Counted from the first letter of the stretch, positions 9,812 to 20,160 are shown. The stretch: 64,000 bases of DNA from Rhizomonospora bruguierae (GCF_018397995.1 NZ_BBQH01000013.1:1-64000); one strand, 5' to 3'. Program-made: numbers and translations. The notes: a model not told the origin generated them from the sequence alone.

Positions 9812-10945
9812 CTATCGGGTTACCCGGATCGGCATGATCAGGTACCGGTAACCGGCAATGATCTCTCCATCCTCGCCGGCGGGGGACAGCACGGCGGGCT
9901 TGAAGGCGTCCACGAACGACAGCACGGCGGTGGACGTGTTGAGGTGCTGGAGGCCATCGAGCAGGTACTGGGGGTTGAAGGCGATGGTCAGCGGCTCACC
10001 CGTGAACGTCGCCTCCATCGCCTCGCTGGCCCGCGCCTCCTCGGTGCCGCCCGCCTCGACGACCAGGCCCTCGTCGCTGAAGCTGAGCCGCACCGGGGTG
10101 GCCCGCTCGGCCACCAGCGCCACCCGGCGGACCACCTCGACCAGCGCCGCGACCTGAATCCGGGCCTGCGCGTTGTGCGCGTCCGGGAACAGCGAGCGGA
10201 CCGGCGGGTAGTTCGCGCCGTCCAGCAGCCGGCTCGTCGTACGTCGCGTGCCACCGGCGAAGCCGATCATGCCTTCGCCGGCCCCGCCGGCGGCCAGGGC
10301 CAGGGTCACCTCGCCGCCCAGCGGGCCGAGGGTCTTGGCGGTGTCGGCCAGGGTCCGCGCCGGCACCAGGGCGTTCAGGCTGATGTTCGGGTCGTCCGGA
10401 CGCCACTCGATCTCGCGCATCGCCAGCCGGTACCGGTCCGTGGCCAGCATCGCGAGCGTCGACCCGTTCAGCTCGATCCGGACGCCGGTCATCATCGGCA
10501 GCGTCTCGTCCCGCCCGGCGGCGATGGCGACCTGCTGTACCGCGGTGGCGAACACGGCCGCGTCCACCGAACCGGCGCTGGCCGGCATCTCCGGCAGGGT
10601 CGGGTAGTCCTCGACCGGCATCGTCGGCAGGGTGAACCGGGCACTGCCGCAGACCAGTTCGAGATGCGCACCAACGGCCGCGATATCGACCGGCTTGGCC
10701 GGCAACGCCTTGGTGATCTCGGCGAGCAGCCGGCCGGAGACCAGCGCGGCGCCGTCCGCGTCCGCCTGCACCTCCACGCTTACCTGGCTGGAGACCTCGT
10801 AGTCGAAGCCGGAGACCTCCAGCCGCCCGTCCGCCACGCGCAGCAGCACGCCGGCGAGAACGGGGACGGAGGGCCGGTTGGGCAGGCTCTTCGCCGTCCA
10901 CGCCACGGCGTCGGCGAGCGCGTCGCGTTCCACCCGGAACTTCAT
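9812..10945 (-). CDS. dnaN: DNA polymerase III sliding clamp (beta)
   Basis: The beta clamp encircles DNA and tethers Pol III and repair polymerases. At 377 aa it has the usual length for three tandem clamp domains. It begins MKFRVERDALADAVAWTAKS and ends with the characteristic YRYLIMPIRVTR, part of the partner-binding surface. The gene lies downstream of oriC on the minus strand, as dnaA does, with gnd and recF after it. Confidence 0.97.
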   Translation of the reverse strand: MKFRVERDALADAVAWTAKSLPNRPSVPVLAGVLLRVADGRLEVSGFDYEVSSQVSVEVQADADGAALVSGRLLAEITKALPAKPVDIAAVGAHLELVCGSARFTLPTMPVEDYPTLPEMPASAGSVDAAVFATAVQQVAIAAGRDETLPMMTGVRIELNGSTLAMLATDRYRLAMREIEWRPDDPNISLNALVPARTLADTAKTLGPLGGEVTLALAAGGAGEGMIGFAGGTRRTTSRLLDGANYPPVRSLFPDAHNAQARIQVAALVEVVRRVALVAERATPVRLSFSDEGLVVEAGGTEEARASEAMEATFTGEPLTIAFNPQYLLDGLQHLNTSTAVLSFVDAFKPAVLSPAGEDGEIIAGYRYLIMPIRVTR

Positions 10946-12283
10946 GGGATGCCTCCGCGTCGAGAGTCTTGTCTGCGTCGAACCTTAGGGCGCGGAGACG
11001 ACCGATGCGTCCCCACCCCCGTTCGAACGACTCGGGCCACCACGTGGTGTCGATGCTGCCAGGTCCGGGTACGGCGAGCGCAAGCCCTCCCGGCCGGGCG
11101 ACCCGGACTTGGCACGGCCCAAGCCGGGCGGCCAGCTCTGTCCCCACCCTGATGATTGGTTTTGTTTTCTCTTCAAAGAACTAACTCATCGTCTTCGTCG
11201 GTGCTGTGTGTTCTGTGGATGGGGCGCGTATCCGCAGCTGAGACGCCATATCCACAGGTGCGTTAGCTGTGGAGAACCCGGTGCGTAACCGGGGGTGTTC
11301 TCCACACGTCCACCGTTGTCCCCTGGTTGATGACCGTCGTCCACCGGTTATCCACCGGTTATCCCCGGGGTTTGTCCTCAGCTGTGGGTAACCGGGCGCA
11401 TGCCGATCGATGTAACGACCGGCTACTTTTCCCCAGATGGTTCCACAAGCCAGACACAGGCCGCATCAATCAGTGGATAAGTGCCGCCCTGTCCACACGC
11501 GTCCACAGGTGTTCCCCAGGGTTTCTCCACACCCTGTGAACATGCGCGGATCTCGTCCACCGAGTTCACAGGCTGTCGTACACAGGGCCTGTGGATGCCT
11601 GCGGACGGTGTGGACAACGGAGAAGGGCGCCAGATCCGGTGCGACGCCTTCGGACGGCTCATTGTCGGCTTTCTTGCACCGCTGCCTGGGTGTGCGCTGC
11701 CCATATCGGCGGGTGCCGCCGTCGCCGGCGACGTGGGAGCCTCCCGGGCGCAGGAGGCTTCGGGGACGGGAGCCGCAGGCCGGGGTGAGGCGGCGACGCC
11801 AGCGGGCAGGAGTGCTGGCGTCAGCGCGCTGGGCTCTGCTGCCGAGGAGGAAGCACCTCTATCCCACCCACTCCTCTCCCGGGCGGCGGGCTGGGTGGGA
11901 GATCTAGCTACGTATCTGTCCCTAAATCGGCGTATCTGTACCAAGCTCTGTGTCAATCTGCCGATCAAGCGGAGAAGGGAACAAGCGGAGAGAGGAGGTG
12001 GTGTTCTTCCCCTGCGGAAGCAGAGCAAAGCGGGTGGCACACCGAAGCTGCCCGGGCCGTCAACGGATGAGCTGCGTTGAACCGCGTGCCGGCGAACCGC
12101 GCCCCGGCCGAACCGGGCGCCGCCGAACCGCGCGCCGCGCCAACCGCAACCCGCGCTGCCCGCGCGCCGCGTCGACCGCGCTGTCCCGGCGCCGCGCCAA
12201 CCGGTGCTGCCCGCGCGCCGCGCCAACCCGCGCCGGAGCCGGGCCGCGCCTGCTCCCGTGAGCGGCGTCCCCGCGAGTGTGGA
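10946..12283. other. oriC: Replication origin (oriC), gene-free dnaA-dnaN spacer
   Basis: About 1.34 kb without a credible gene separates dnaN and dnaA. Between 11214 and 11617 there are at least 14 DnaA-box-like nonamers in both orientations, listed in the next entry. An AT-rich tract at 11151-11189, next to dnaN, is the best candidate for the unwinding element in otherwise GC-rich DNA. CGTATCTGT recurs at 11911 and 11931. From about 12060 to 12260 there is a C/G-rich imperfect repeat with no coding signature. Position and box density make this the chromosomal origin. Confidence 0.93.
11214..11617. promoter_or_regulatory. DnaA box cluster of oriC
   Basis: Boxes read directly include ATATCCACA (11248-11256), TTCTCCACA (11298-11306 and 11523-11531, and reversed at 11268-11276), TTATCCACC (11348-11356), TTATCCCCG (11359-11367), TTACCCACA reversed (11383-11391), TTATCCACT reversed (11472-11480), CTGTCCACA (11489-11497), GCGTCCACA (11499-11507), a reversed GCATCCACA (11590-11598) and a perfect reversed TTGTCCACA (11609-11617). 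The many near-consensus boxes and mixed orientation resemble origins of Streptomyces and relatives, which carry many weak boxes. Confidence 0.88.
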
Positions 12284-14158
12284 TCAGGCGGTCTGCTTGA
12301 TCCGGTTGGTCAGCTCGGCGATCTGGTTGTAGAGCGAGCGGCGTTCCGCCATCTGCTGGCGGATCTTCCGGTCCGCGTGCATGACCGTGGTGTGGTCCCG
12401 CCCGCCAAATGCCTGCCCGATGCGGGGCAGGGACAGGTCGGTCAGCTCCCGGCACAGGTACATGGCGACCTGGCGGGCATTGACGAGTACCCGGGAGCGG
12501 GAGTGCCCGCGTAGGTCCTCCAGGCTGACGCCGAAGTAGTCGGCGGTCGAGACCATGATCTGGTCGGCGGTGATCTCGGGGCCCGAGCCGTCCGGGATGA
12601 AGTCGCGCAGCACCTCCTCCGCGAGCGACAGCTCGACCGGGGCGCGGGTGAGGCTGGCGAACGCGGTGACGCGGATCAGCGCGCCCTCCAGTTCGCGGAT
12701 CGAGTTGGCGATCCGCGAGGCGATGAACTCGAGCACGTCCGGCGGGGCGAACAGCCGCTCCTGGGCGGCCTTCTTCTGGAGGATCGCGATGCGGGTCTCC
12801 AGGTCCGGCGGCTGGATGTCGGCGAGCAGCCCCCATTCGAACCGGGTGCGCAGCCGGTCCTCCAGGGTGGACAGCTGCTTCGGCGAGCGGTCCGAGGTGA
12901 TGACGATCTGCTTGTTGGCGTTGTGGAGGGTGTTGAAGGTGTGGAAGAACTCCTCCTGGGTACGCTCGCGGTTCTCCAGGAACTGGATGTCGTCGATGAG
13001 CAGGATGTCGACGTCCCGGTAGCGGCGCTGGAACGCGCTGGTCTTGTCGTCGCGCAGCGAGTTGATGAAGTCGTTGGTGAATTCCTCGGTCGACACGTAG
13101 CGGACCGAGCGGGCGTTGCCGAGGCTCGTCGCGTAGTGGCCGATCGCGTGCAGCAGGTGCGTTTTGCCCAGCCCGGAACCGCCGTAGATGAACAGCGGGT
13201 TGTACGCCTTGGCCGGCGACTCGGCGACCGCGACGGACGCGGCGTGCGCGAACCGGTTGGACGAGCCGATGACGAAGGTCTCGAACATGTACTTGGGGTT
13301 GAGCCGGTTCCCGCCGCTCTCCCCACCCGGGCGCCGGTCGTCGCGGGACGGCCCGCCCGGCCGGCTGTCCGGACCGGGTGGCGGGCGGTTCGGCCCGTTG
13401 TCGGAGCCGCCGTCCGGTCCGACGCCGTGGTGGACCGGTCCGTTCGGGTGGGTGCCGCCATGGTGAGCCGGGCCCTGATGGGGTGGCTGGTGTGGGTCGG
13501 GCGCCCTGCGCTCCCGGTCGACCGGCTCGGGCGCGGCGAACAGCGCGTCCTGGCCGTCGCGGGAGGGGGGCGCGGAGCGCAGGGTGGGGCCGTGGCCGCT
13601 CGGGTGATCCTGAGCGGAGGGCCCGGGGTTGGGTGGGCCGTAGGTCGGTGCTGCGGGGTTCGACTGGTAGCCCGGGGTGCCCCCGCCGTACTGGGGCGGC
13701 CCGGGGACCGGCGCCCGCCCGTACAAGCCCTGCTGGCCGTACGGGTTGTCGTAGTGGCCGGGGTAGCCGAGCTCGGGCTGGTCGGGTACCCCGGCGCCCC
13801 CGCTCGGGTAGCCGTACGCGGCCTGGTACGGGATGGGAACCCCCGGGTGCGCGCCGCCCGAGCCGTCCTCCGGCGGGCGGACCGTCACCGCCACCTGGAT
13901 CGCCCGGCCCAGCCGGCGGGACAGCGCGTCGGTGATCGCCGGGCGCAGCCGTGACTCGATCACGTCCCGGGTGAAGGCGTCCGGCACCGAGAGCAGGGCG
14001 GTGTCCTCCACGATCGCCCGCAGCCGGGTCAGGCGCAGGTACGCCCGCTGCTGCGCCGAGACGATCTCGTCGGCGAGCTCGTCGGTCGCGGCGGCCCAGA
14101 CCGCGGCGAGATCGCCCAGCATGTTCGGGCGTTCGCCGCCGTCGCTCATCTCCGCCAC
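12284..14158 (-). CDS. dnaA: Chromosomal replication initiator DnaA
   Basis: DnaA binds oriC boxes, forms an ATP-dependent filament, opens the duplex and recruits helicase. Domain I is at the N-terminus ([20 protein letters not shown]). Domain II is a long Pro/Gly-rich linker of roughly 180 residues, as in Streptomyces and Micromonospora relatives. The AAA+ domain has Walker A GGSGLGKT with Lys332, and Walker [11 protein letters not shown]. Domain IV has the box-recognition signature [10 protein letters not shown]. The start is uncertain: the GTG at 14158 has a G-rich site about 10 bases upstream, the ATG at 14149 has none well placed, and the frame is open to 14224. Boxes upstream suggest autoregulation. 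Confidence 0.97.
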   Translation of the reverse strand: MAEMSDGGERPNMLGDLAAVWAAATDELADEIVSAQQRAYLRLTRLRAIVEDTALLSVPDAFTRDVIESRLRPAITDALSRRLGRAIQVAVTVRPPEDGSGGAHPGVPIPYQAAYGYPSGGAGVPDQPELGYPGHYDNPYGQQGLYGRAPVPGPPQYGGGTPGYQSNPAAPTYGPPNPGPSAQDHPSGHGPTLRSAPPSRDGQDALFAAPEPVDRERRAPDPHQPPHQGPAHHGGTHPNGPVHHGVGPDGGSDNGPNRPPPGPDSRPGGPSRDDRRPGGESGGNRLNPKYMFETFVIGSSNRFAHAASVAVAESPAKAYNPLFIYGGSGLGKTHLLHAIGHYATSLGNARSVRYVSTEEFTNDFINSLRDDKTSAFQRRYRDVDILLIDDIQFLENRERTQEEFFHTFNTLHNANKQIVITSDRSPKQLSTLEDRLRTRFEWGLLADIQPPDLETRIAILQKKAAQERLFAPPDVLEFIASRIANSIRELEGALIRVTAFASLTRAPVELSLAEEVLRDFIPDGSGPEITADQIMVSTADYFGVSLEDLRGHSRSRVLVNARQVAMYLCRELTDLSLPRIGQAFGGRDHTTVMHADRKIRQQMAERRSLYNQIAELTNRIKQTA

Positions 14159-14216
14159 CGTCCCGCTACCCCCATCGCTGCCGACCACCCGCTGTACGAG
14201 GCAACCGTGACACCAG

Positions 14217-14414
14217 TAGTCCACAGGTTATCCACAGCCTGTGCATCGTTCCGATCGCCGGCCAAGGGCGGTGAGTGAGCGGGCTCACCGTGCCGAACGA
14301 GCGACCACCTCGCCCGGTTTTGCCCCCCACACCGCCCGGCCCGGGTCCCCACCACCCGACGGGCAGACGCGCACGCTAACAGCGTTGTCCACAACCCTTC
14401 AACCGTTGTCCACA
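14217..14414. promoter_or_regulatory. DnaA boxes in the dnaA promoter region
   Basis: The dnaA-rpmH spacer holds TAGTCCACA (14217-14225), perfect TTATCCACA (14228-14236), and two perfect TTGTCCACA boxes in the same orientation at 14385-14393 and 14406-14414, 21 bases apart. They sit upstream of dnaA and probably mediate autorepression, as known for DnaA in many bacteria. The spacer (about 14159-14705) contains no gene. Confidence 0.75.
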
Positions 14415-14501
14415 CGATCCGGCAGCACCCGGTACAGGATTGGCGCGTTTGTGTGCGGAGAGTCGCCGTTGTGCTCACGGAGCGTGACGACCCGAGCGTA
14501 T

Positions 14502-14531
14502 TTGCTGATCAACTGGGGTGGCTCGTAGACT
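14502..14531 (+). promoter_or_regulatory. Candidate rpmH promoter
   Basis: TTGCTG (14502-14507) and TAGACT (14526-14531) are separated by 18 bases on the plus strand, a reasonable match to housekeeping actinobacterial -35/-10 boxes. They lie 175 bases before rpmH. A TACTAT near 14621 is an alternative -10. Confidence 0.4.
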
Positions 14532-14705
14532 CGTGGGGTTGCGCCGCCGCTCCGCGGTCGCCGGCCGTCGCCGGACGGGCCGGGTGCGGGGGGCGGCCAG
14601 CCCCGGGTCGCGTACCGCTTACTATGGATGTCGGCTATGGCCGCATCCGGGTGCGGCTGCCGGCCAGACCAGCCGTAACGCCACCGCCGACAACGGAGAC
14701 CTGAC

Positions 14706-14843
14706 GTGAGCAAGCGCACCTACCAGCCGAACAACCGCCGCCGCGCGAAGACCCACGGCTTCCGGCTGCGCATGCGCACCCGGGCCGGTCGCGCCATCAT
14801 TTCCGCCCGCCGTGGCAAGGGGCGCGCCCGCCTGTCGGCGTGA
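14706..14843 (+). CDS. rpmH: 50S ribosomal protein L34
   Basis: This 45-residue basic protein reads [20 protein letters not shown] through to GRARLSA, the full L34 sequence. L34 is a small structural protein of the large ribosomal subunit. The start is GTG. It is divergent from dnaA and followed by rnpA after 32 bases, the universal rpmH-rnpA pairing. Confidence 0.97.
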   Translation: MSKRTYQPNNRRRAKTHGFRLRMRTRAGRAIISARRGKGRARLSA

Positions 14844-14875
14844 GCCCGCGGTGGGTGCCAGGGATGTAGCCGGCC

Positions 14876-15253
14876 GTGCTCGCGGCGACGTCGCGCCTCC
14901 GGCGCAGCGCTGAATTCGCCGCGGTCGTGCGCGCGGGTGACCGCGCCGGCCGTGGTGGCGTCGTCGTGCATCTGGTCGAACCGGGGCCGGCGCAGGCCGG
15001 GGAGCAGCTCCCCGCCCGCGCCGGCTTCGTCGTGTCCAGGGCGGTCGGACCGGCCGTGGTCCGCAACCGGACCCGGCGTCGGCTGCGGCACCTCGTTCGC
15101 GACCGGCTGAACACCCTGCCGCCCGGCACCGACCTGGTCGTGCGCGCGCTACCGGCCGCGGCCACCAGCACATATGCCCAGCTCGGCGCCGATCTCGACG
15201 CCGCCATCGCCGCCGCACGCAGCCGCCGACTGCGCGCCGGGGGTACCCGGTGA
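14876..15253 (+). CDS. rnpA: Ribonuclease P protein component
   Basis: RnpA binds the RNase P RNA and assists 5' maturation of tRNA precursors. The protein has 125 aa and is strongly basic, with the RNR signature in [20 protein letters not shown], plus [15 protein letters not shown] at the N-terminus. It starts with GTG. Its stop overlaps the yidD start by 4 bases (GTGA), indicating translational coupling. Confidence 0.95.
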   Translation: MLAATSRLRRSAEFAAVVRAGDRAGRGGVVVHLVEPGPAQAGEQLPARAGFVVSRAVGPAVVRNRTRRRLRHLVRDRLNTLPPGTDLVVRALPAAATSTYAQLGADLDAAIAAARSRRLRAGGTR

Positions 15254-15522
15254 GCACCGCCTCCCGCGGTGCGCGGATGCTGGCGGTACCGATCGTCGCG
15301 TACCGTCGTTGGGTAAGCCCGGCACTGCCGGCCCGCTGCCGATTCCACCCGACGTGCAGCGCGTACGCCCTGGAGGCGATCGCGACGCACGGCGCCCTGC
15401 GTGGTCTGCGACTGGCGATCTGGCGGCTGCTGCGGTGCCACCCCTTCCACCCCGGTGGGTACGACCCGGTGCCACCGGTCCGGTCCCGCCGACGCGCTGA
15501 CGTATCTGGAGCCCCGAATTGA
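15250..15522 (+). CDS. yidD: Membrane protein insertion efficiency factor YidD
   Basis: YidD is a small membrane-associated protein that aids YidC-dependent insertion. At 90 aa it shows the family pattern: [34 protein letters not shown] and [18 protein letters not shown], including the conserved Cys residues. The GTG start overlaps rnpA, and its stop overlaps the TTG start of yidC (TTGA), so rnpA-yidD-yidC are read as a coupled unit. Confidence 0.95.
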   Translation: MSTASRGARMLAVPIVAYRRWVSPALPARCRFHPTCSAYALEAIATHGALRGLRLAIWRLLRCHPFHPGGYDPVPPVRSRRRADVSGAPN

Positions 15523-16499
15523 GTCTCGACTGGATCTACACGGCCATCTCGTGGATCCTGCTGAAATGGCACTCGGTCTGGGACGCCATCCTGCCCGGCG
15601 TTGCTTTCCTGGGTACCAACTGGGACTGGATCCTCGCGATCGTCTTCCTGGTCGTGACGCTGCGGGTGATTCTGTTCCCGGTCTTCGTCAAGCAGATCAA
15701 GTCGCAGCGGGCGATGCAGGCGCTCAGCCCGCAGATCAAGGCCCTGCAGGAGAAGCACAAGGGTGACCGGGAGACGCTCCAGAAGGAGATGATGGAGCTC
15801 TACCGGAAGGAAAAGGCCAACCCGCTGATGGGCTGCCTTCCGATGTTCCTCCAGATCCCGGTCTTCATCGGCCTGCTGCACGTGCTGCGTCGCCTCCAGC
15901 CGACCAACGATCTCAAGGACATCTACGGCTGGACGGTGGGCCAGTTCAACAGCGCCACCGCTGCCCGCCTGTTCACCGCACCGATCTCCGACTCGTTCGC
16001 CACGGGTAACGGGACCACCAAGATCGTCGCGATGATCCTCGTCCTGATGATGACCGTGACGACCTATCTGACCAGCCGCCAGATGATCCTCAAGACCGGC
16101 TGGGCCGCGGACCCGCAGCAGAAGATGATCCAGCGGCTGATGCTCTACGGCATCCCCGCCTCGCTGCTGTTCTCCGGGTTCATCTACCCCTTCCCCATCG
16201 GTGTGGTCATCTACTGGGTGACGAACAACCTGTTCTCGCTGGCCCAGCAGCAGTGGGTGCTGCGCAAGTACCCGCCGCCGCCGATGGCCGGCCGGACGTC
16301 GGCCACGGCCACGGCCGGGGCCGCCCGCAAGAACGGCGGGCCGGTGCAGGACGCGAGCAAGGGTGGCCTGCTGGCCCGCTTCCGCCCGCAGCCGCCCGCA
16401 CCCGAGCCCAAGCCGGCGGTCACCAAGGCGAACGCGCCCCGCCCGGGCGCCAAGCCGGTGAACCCGAAGAAGGGCGGCGCGGCGCGGCGGCAGGGCTGA
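15519..16499 (+). CDS. yidC: Membrane protein insertase YidC/Oxa1
   Basis: YidC inserts and folds inner-membrane proteins alone or with Sec. The protein has 326 aa. The first membrane segment is near residues 30-50 ([19 protein letters not shown]), followed by the cytosolic coiled-coil hairpin ([19 protein letters not shown]) and core motif [20 protein letters not shown]. Further membrane segments lie around 170-190 and 205-245. The tail is basic, Ala/Pro-rich and ribosome-binding-like. The TTG start is fixed by overlap with the yidD stop and by the short Gram-positive-type N-terminus ([17 protein letters not shown]). Confidence 0.96.
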   Translation: MSLDWIYTAISWILLKWHSVWDAILPGVAFLGTNWDWILAIVFLVVTLRVILFPVFVKQIKSQRAMQALSPQIKALQEKHKGDRETLQKEMMELYRKEKANPLMGCLPMFLQIPVFIGLLHVLRRLQPTNDLKDIYGWTVGQFNSATAARLFTAPISDSFATGNGTTKIVAMILVLMMTVTTYLTSRQMILKTGWAADPQQKMIQRLMLYGIPASLLFSGFIYPFPIGVVIYWVTNNLFSLAQQQWVLRKYPPPPMAGRTSATATAGAARKNGGPVQDASKGGLLARFRPQPPAPEPKPAVTKANAPRPGAKPVNPKKGGAARRQG

Positions 16500-16600
16500 C
16501 GGCCCACCCCGCGCCGCCGCGGCGGCCACTGACGTACCCGCCGACTGGGCGGGAAACCGCGGACCGCGCGTTGGTCCGTCAGACCAGTACGGAGACAGAT

Positions 16601-17290
16601 GTGACCGACACCAGCACTCCCCACGTCGACGAGGACGAGGTCCGCGACGACCCGGCCGATCGCGCCGGCGCGGACGACGCCGCCGACGACGGCGCCCTCG
16701 GCGTCGATCCGCGCGCCGAGGCCGACGAGGATGAGGACGAGGGCGACGACGAGGAGGACGACGACGAAGAGGATGAGGAGGAGGCCGACGAGGAGGCCGG
16801 TGGGACCGGCTCCGCGAAGGCCGACGAGACCGACCTCTTCCGGCAGAGCGAGATCGCCGCGGACTACGTCGAGGGCCTGCTCGACGTCCTGGACTACGAC
16901 GGCGACATCGACGAGCTGATCTCCGGCGGGCGCCCCGTCGTGGAGGTCGTCGGCGGTCGCCTCCAGTCCCTCGTCGGCCAGCGCGGCGCCACCCTCGAGG
17001 CGCTGCAGGAGCTCACCCGGCTCGCCGTCTTCCGGCAGACCGGTACTCCGAGCCGGCTGCTGCTCGACGTCGGCGGCTACCGCGCCGCCCGCCGCAAGGA
17101 ACTCGCCGCCGTGGCGAAGAACGCGGTGGAGAAGGTCAAGGAGTTCGGCGAGCCGGTCCGCCTGGAGCCGATGTCCGCGTTCGAGCGCAAGTGCGTGCAC
17201 GATGTGGTGAACGCGATCGACGGGGTGCAGAGCGAGTCCGAGGGCGTTGAGCCGCAGCGCCGGATCGTCGTCCACCCGGTCGCCGACTGA
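16601..17290 (+). CDS. khpB: Jag/KhpB family RNA-binding protein
   Basis: KhpB (Jag) is a KH-R3H RNA-binding protein that in Gram-positives works with KhpA and lies beside yidC. The 229-residue product has a very acidic N-terminal third (long Glu/Asp runs to about residue 75), a KH-like domain (VEVVGGRLQSLVGQRGATLEALQEL) and a C-terminal R3H domain (MSAFERKCVHDVVNAIDGVQ, ending in SEGVEPQRRIVVHPVAD). The GTG at 16601 has GGAG six bases upstream. rsmG starts 2 bases after its stop. Confidence 0.93.
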   Translation: MTDTSTPHVDEDEVRDDPADRAGADDAADDGALGVDPRAEADEDEDEGDDEEDDDEEDEEEADEEAGGTGSAKADETDLFRQSEIAADYVEGLLDVLDYDGDIDELISGGRPVVEVVGGRLQSLVGQRGATLEALQELTRLAVFRQTGTPSRLLLDVGGYRAARRKELAAVAKNAVEKVKEFGEPVRLEPMSAFERKCVHDVVNAIDGVQSESEGVEPQRRIVVHPVAD

Positions 17291-17292
17291 CC

Positions 17293-18165
17293 GTGCCTCC
17301 ATCGCACACCGGCGCCCCCTCCGGCGATGACGCCGAGGGGGCGCTGCCCTCTACGCCCGGCTCGTCCGGCCCGGTGCGACCGGATCTCGCCGAGTCCGGT
17401 CCGCTGCCCGAGGGACTCGTCGTCCCCTCGCTGCCCGAGGGGCAACTTCTCGACGCGGCGCGGGTCGTGTTCGGCGACCGCCTGCCCCTCGCCCACGCCT
17501 ACGCCGACCTGCTCGCCACCGATGGGGTCATCCGTGGCCTGATCGGTCCCCGCGAGACACCCCGCCTCTGGGGGCGCCACCTGCTGAACTGCGCGGTGGT
17601 CGGGGAGCTGATTCCGCAGGATGCTTCGGTGATAGATGTGGGGTCTGGGGCGGGTTTGCCCGGCATTGTCCTTGCCGTGGCCCGGCCGGACCTCACGGTC
17701 ACCCTGGTCGAGCCGCTGGCACGACGGGCCGCCTTCCTCACGGAAGCGGTCGCGACCCTCGACCTGGCCGGTACCGTCACGGTGCTCCGGGCCCGGGCCG
17801 AGGAACTCGTCGGGACCGCCCTCGCCCCCGCCGACATCGTCACCGCCCGCGCGGTCGCGCCACTCGACCGGCTCGCTGCCTGGTGCCTACCCCTCGCCGC
17901 CCCCGGCGGACGGCTGCTCGCGCTCAAGGGCGCCGCGGCCGTCGACGAGGTCGCCCAGCACCGGGCCGCGGTCGACCGGCTCGGCGGCGGCGCCCCGGTC
18001 GTACGGCAGTGCGGAGCCACCCTGGTCGAGCCGCTGACGACCGTCGTGGACATCGTCCGCGAGCGCGCCGTCGCGCCGACCGGACCGCAGGCACGCACCG
18101 GGCGCGCCGGCCGCCGTTCGAGTCCGGATGGCGGTGGGGTGCGCGGGAGACCACGGAGGCGTTGA
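17293..18165 (+). CDS. rsmG: 16S rRNA (guanine-527-N7) methyltransferase RsmG
   Basis: RsmG (GidB) methylates G527 of 16S rRNA using SAM; in other bacteria its loss gives low-level streptomycin resistance. The product has 290 aa. A disordered tail of about 45 residues precedes the core. SAM-binding motif VIDVGSGAGLPGIVLAVARP is followed by VEPLARRAAFL, and RWG-like substrate residues appear in RLWGRHLLNCAVV. The GTG start is 2 bases after khpB. The C-terminus is basic and extended (RSSPDGGGVRGRPRRR). Confidence 0.94.
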   Translation: MPPSHTGAPSGDDAEGALPSTPGSSGPVRPDLAESGPLPEGLVVPSLPEGQLLDAARVVFGDRLPLAHAYADLLATDGVIRGLIGPRETPRLWGRHLLNCAVVGELIPQDASVIDVGSGAGLPGIVLAVARPDLTVTLVEPLARRAAFLTEAVATLDLAGTVTVLRARAEELVGTALAPADIVTARAVAPLDRLAAWCLPLAAPGGRLLALKGAAAVDEVAQHRAAVDRLGGGAPVVRQCGATLVEPLTTVVDIVRERAVAPTGPQARTGRAGRRSSPDGGGVRGRPRRR

Positions 18166-18750
18166 TGGGCGGGCGAGGAGCACCTCGCCACCGTCGTTCT
18201 CTGCGCCGAACCGTCTCCCGCTGCCTCGCCGCCCGTTCCGGCGCCGCCGTTGCTCGGTGGCTCCTCCGGTTCCTCGGCCGCTTCGGCTTCTCCGCTTCTG
18301 TGGCGGTCACCCGTGGCGCTGCTGTCGGCCGCGGTGCCATCGCAGACGGCGTCGCAGCGATTGGTGGCACCGCCGAAGGTGAAGACGGCGATGCTGGCGC
18401 CGACCGGTACGCCACTCATAGCGCCATGGCGAGGGTGGCTCCGCCACCTACGGCGTCGTTGCGAGCGCTGGTGCCATCGCCCGGGGCGACGCCGAATCGG
18501 CCGCCCCGCTCATTCGCGGCGCCACCGCGAGCAGTGATGGCAGGCCGGCTCACCGCTGGTGCCTGCGGCGCTCGGTGGGCGTCTCTCGAGCGTCGACGGA
18601 TTTCCTATCCTCGTGCATCAGGAGGACCGTGACGAGGCGGGGGGCCGTAGCCTCGGTAGGCCATCGGCCGTAGGCTGGCCGCGCACCCACTTTGCGAGCG
18701 GCTGCGACGTGCAGGCCGATCAGTCCGACGCGGCGGGTAGGGATGACACG
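18166..18750. other. Gene-free spacer between rsmG and parA
   Basis: About 585 bases show no frame with a family resemblance or ribosome site. The sequence is C/G-rich with many short Ala/Ser/Arg-type repeats. The last part presumably carries the parA promoter; a TATCCT at about 18605 is a weak -10 candidate. GGGTAGGGAT lies just before the chosen parA start. Confidence 0.4.
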
Positions 18751-20160
18751 GTGCAGAACAGCGGTAGTCACGACGGCAGCGCCCCCGTTTCACGTGAAAC
18801 AGAGCGCGAAATCGGGCACGGAGTCGACCAGGAGCAGGTCACCGGTGCGTTCCCGCCGGTCAACCCACCGCCACGGCGTGAGGGTCGGATCTACGGCAGC
18901 GCGGCGGTGCCCGGTCCGGCGGAGCACGGCGTCGACCGTCAGGTTCCGTCGCCAAGGACCAGCAACGGTTACTCGGGTCGCGCCGAGGAGCCGACCAGCG
19001 GCGCTCCCGGGTACCGGGCGCCGGGCGGTCCACCGTCGCCGCACCGCATCCCTGCGGCGAACCCCGCGGGGAGTTACGCTACTTCCGGCGGTCCCGCCGA
19101 CCCGGCCCTACGCCGGCCGACGCCGTCCCCTCGGCCCCACGCCGCACCGGTACCGGCGCCGGCGGAACAGGTCGACGGCGGACGGCCCGCGCCAGCCCCC
19201 CGTTCCGACGCCCGAGCCGACACGCCCGCGGCGTCCACGAGACCTTTCGCCGAGGAAACCGTGACGGACGCGTACGTTTCACGTGAAACAGAGTCGCGTG
19301 AAGAGGATGATCCACCGTTGGCCATGGAAGCCATGCGCGCCGTACATATCCTGAACCCGAGTGGCGAGGTGACCATGCCTCGGCCCGCCCACGCGCGCAT
19401 CATCTGCGTGGCCAACCAGAAGGGTGGGGTCGGCAAGACGACCACCACGGTGAACCTGGCCGTGGCACTGGCCCTGCACGGAAATCGGGTGGTCGTCGTT
19501 GACCTCGACCCACAGGGCAACGCCTCCACCGGGCTCAACGTCCCGCACCACGCCGGCGTGCCCGACGTGTACGACTGCCTGATCGACAACACGCCGCTCG
19601 CCGAGGTGGCGCAGGCGGTCGAGGGCATCCCCAACCTGTGGTGCGTGCCCGCCACCATCGACCTCGCCGGCGCCGAAATCGAACTCGTCTCGGTCGTCGC
19701 TCGGGAGTCGCGGCTGGCCCGAGCCATCGCCGCCTACCCCGGCGCGTACGACTACGTGTTCATCGACTGCCCGCCTTCGCTCGGGCTCCTGACGGTGAAC
19801 GCGCTTGTCGCCGCCCAGGAGGTGCTCATCCCGATCCAGTGCGAGTACTACGCACTGGAGGGGCTGAACCAGCTCATCAGCAACATCAACCTGGTGAAGG
19901 CACACCTGAACCCGACCCTCGACGTCTCCACCATCCTGCTGACCATGTACGACCGGCGCACCCGCCTGGCCGACGCCGTCGAGCAGGACGTGCGGAACCA
20001 CTTCGGGGACAAGGTGCTGCAGGCGGTCATCCCGCGGAACGTCCGGGTTTCGGAGGCACCGAGCTATGGGCAGTCGGTGATGACCTACGATCCCGGTTCG
20101 CGGGGCGCCACGAGCTACTTCGAGGCGGCCCAGGAGATCGCGGAGCGCGCGGCGAAGTGA
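18751..20160 (+). CDS. parA: Chromosome partitioning ATPase ParA (Soj), extended N-terminus
   Basis: ParA is a Walker-type ATPase that binds DNA nonspecifically and with ParB-parS drives origin segregation. The deviant Walker A is KGGVGKTT (224-231), followed by [13 protein letters not shown] and [18 protein letters not shown]. The ATPase ends [15 protein letters not shown]. The first 200 residues are a low-complexity Pro/Ala-rich tail in which the peptide VSRET occurs twice, each encoded by a parS site. The start is uncertain. The GTG at 18751 follows GGGTAGGGAT; the frame is open to 18559, and a core-only start near 19324 is possible. parB follows after 46 bases. Confidence 0.95.
   Translation: MQNSGSHDGSAPVSRETEREIGHGVDQEQVTGAFPPVNPPPRREGRIYGSAAVPGPAEHGVDRQVPSPRTSNGYSGRAEEPTSGAPGYRAPGGPPSPHRIPAANPAGSYATSGGPADPALRRPTPSPRPHAAPVPAPAEQVDGGRPAPAPRSDARADTPAASTRPFAEETVTDAYVSRETESREEDDPPLAMEAMRAVHILNPSGEVTMPRPAHARIICVANQKGGVGKTTTTVNLAVALALHGNRVVVVDLDPQGNASTGLNVPHHAGVPDVYDCLIDNTPLAEVAQAVEGIPNLWCVPATIDLAGAEIELVSVVARESRLARAIAAYPGAYDYVFIDCPPSLGLLTVNALVAAQEVLIPIQCEYYALEGLNQLISNINLVKAHLNPTLDVSTILLTMYDRRTRLADAVEQDVRNHFGDKVLQAVIPRNVRVSEAPSYGQSVMTYDPGSRGATSYFEAAQEIAERAAK
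18787..18800. promoter_or_regulatory. parS: parS site 1 (inside parA)
   Basis: GTTTCACGTGAAAC is a perfect 14-bp palindrome identical to the bacterial ParB-binding consensus. It lies within the parA N-terminal coding sequence and encodes most of VSRET. Confidence 0.95.
19276..19289. promoter_or_regulatory. parS: parS site 2 (inside parA)
   Basis: A second perfect GTTTCACGTGAAAC lies inside parA, again in the frame that encodes VSRET. It is 489 bases, an exact multiple of three, from site 1. Confidence 0.95.

Noticed and set aside
11950-12261. Short plus-strand frame in oriC with AGGAGGTG before GTG GTG at about 11998
   Set aside because: The ribosome site is attractive, but the product is Cys/Arg-rich with no hydrophobic pattern and runs into C/G-rich repeat DNA. 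The region is oriC.
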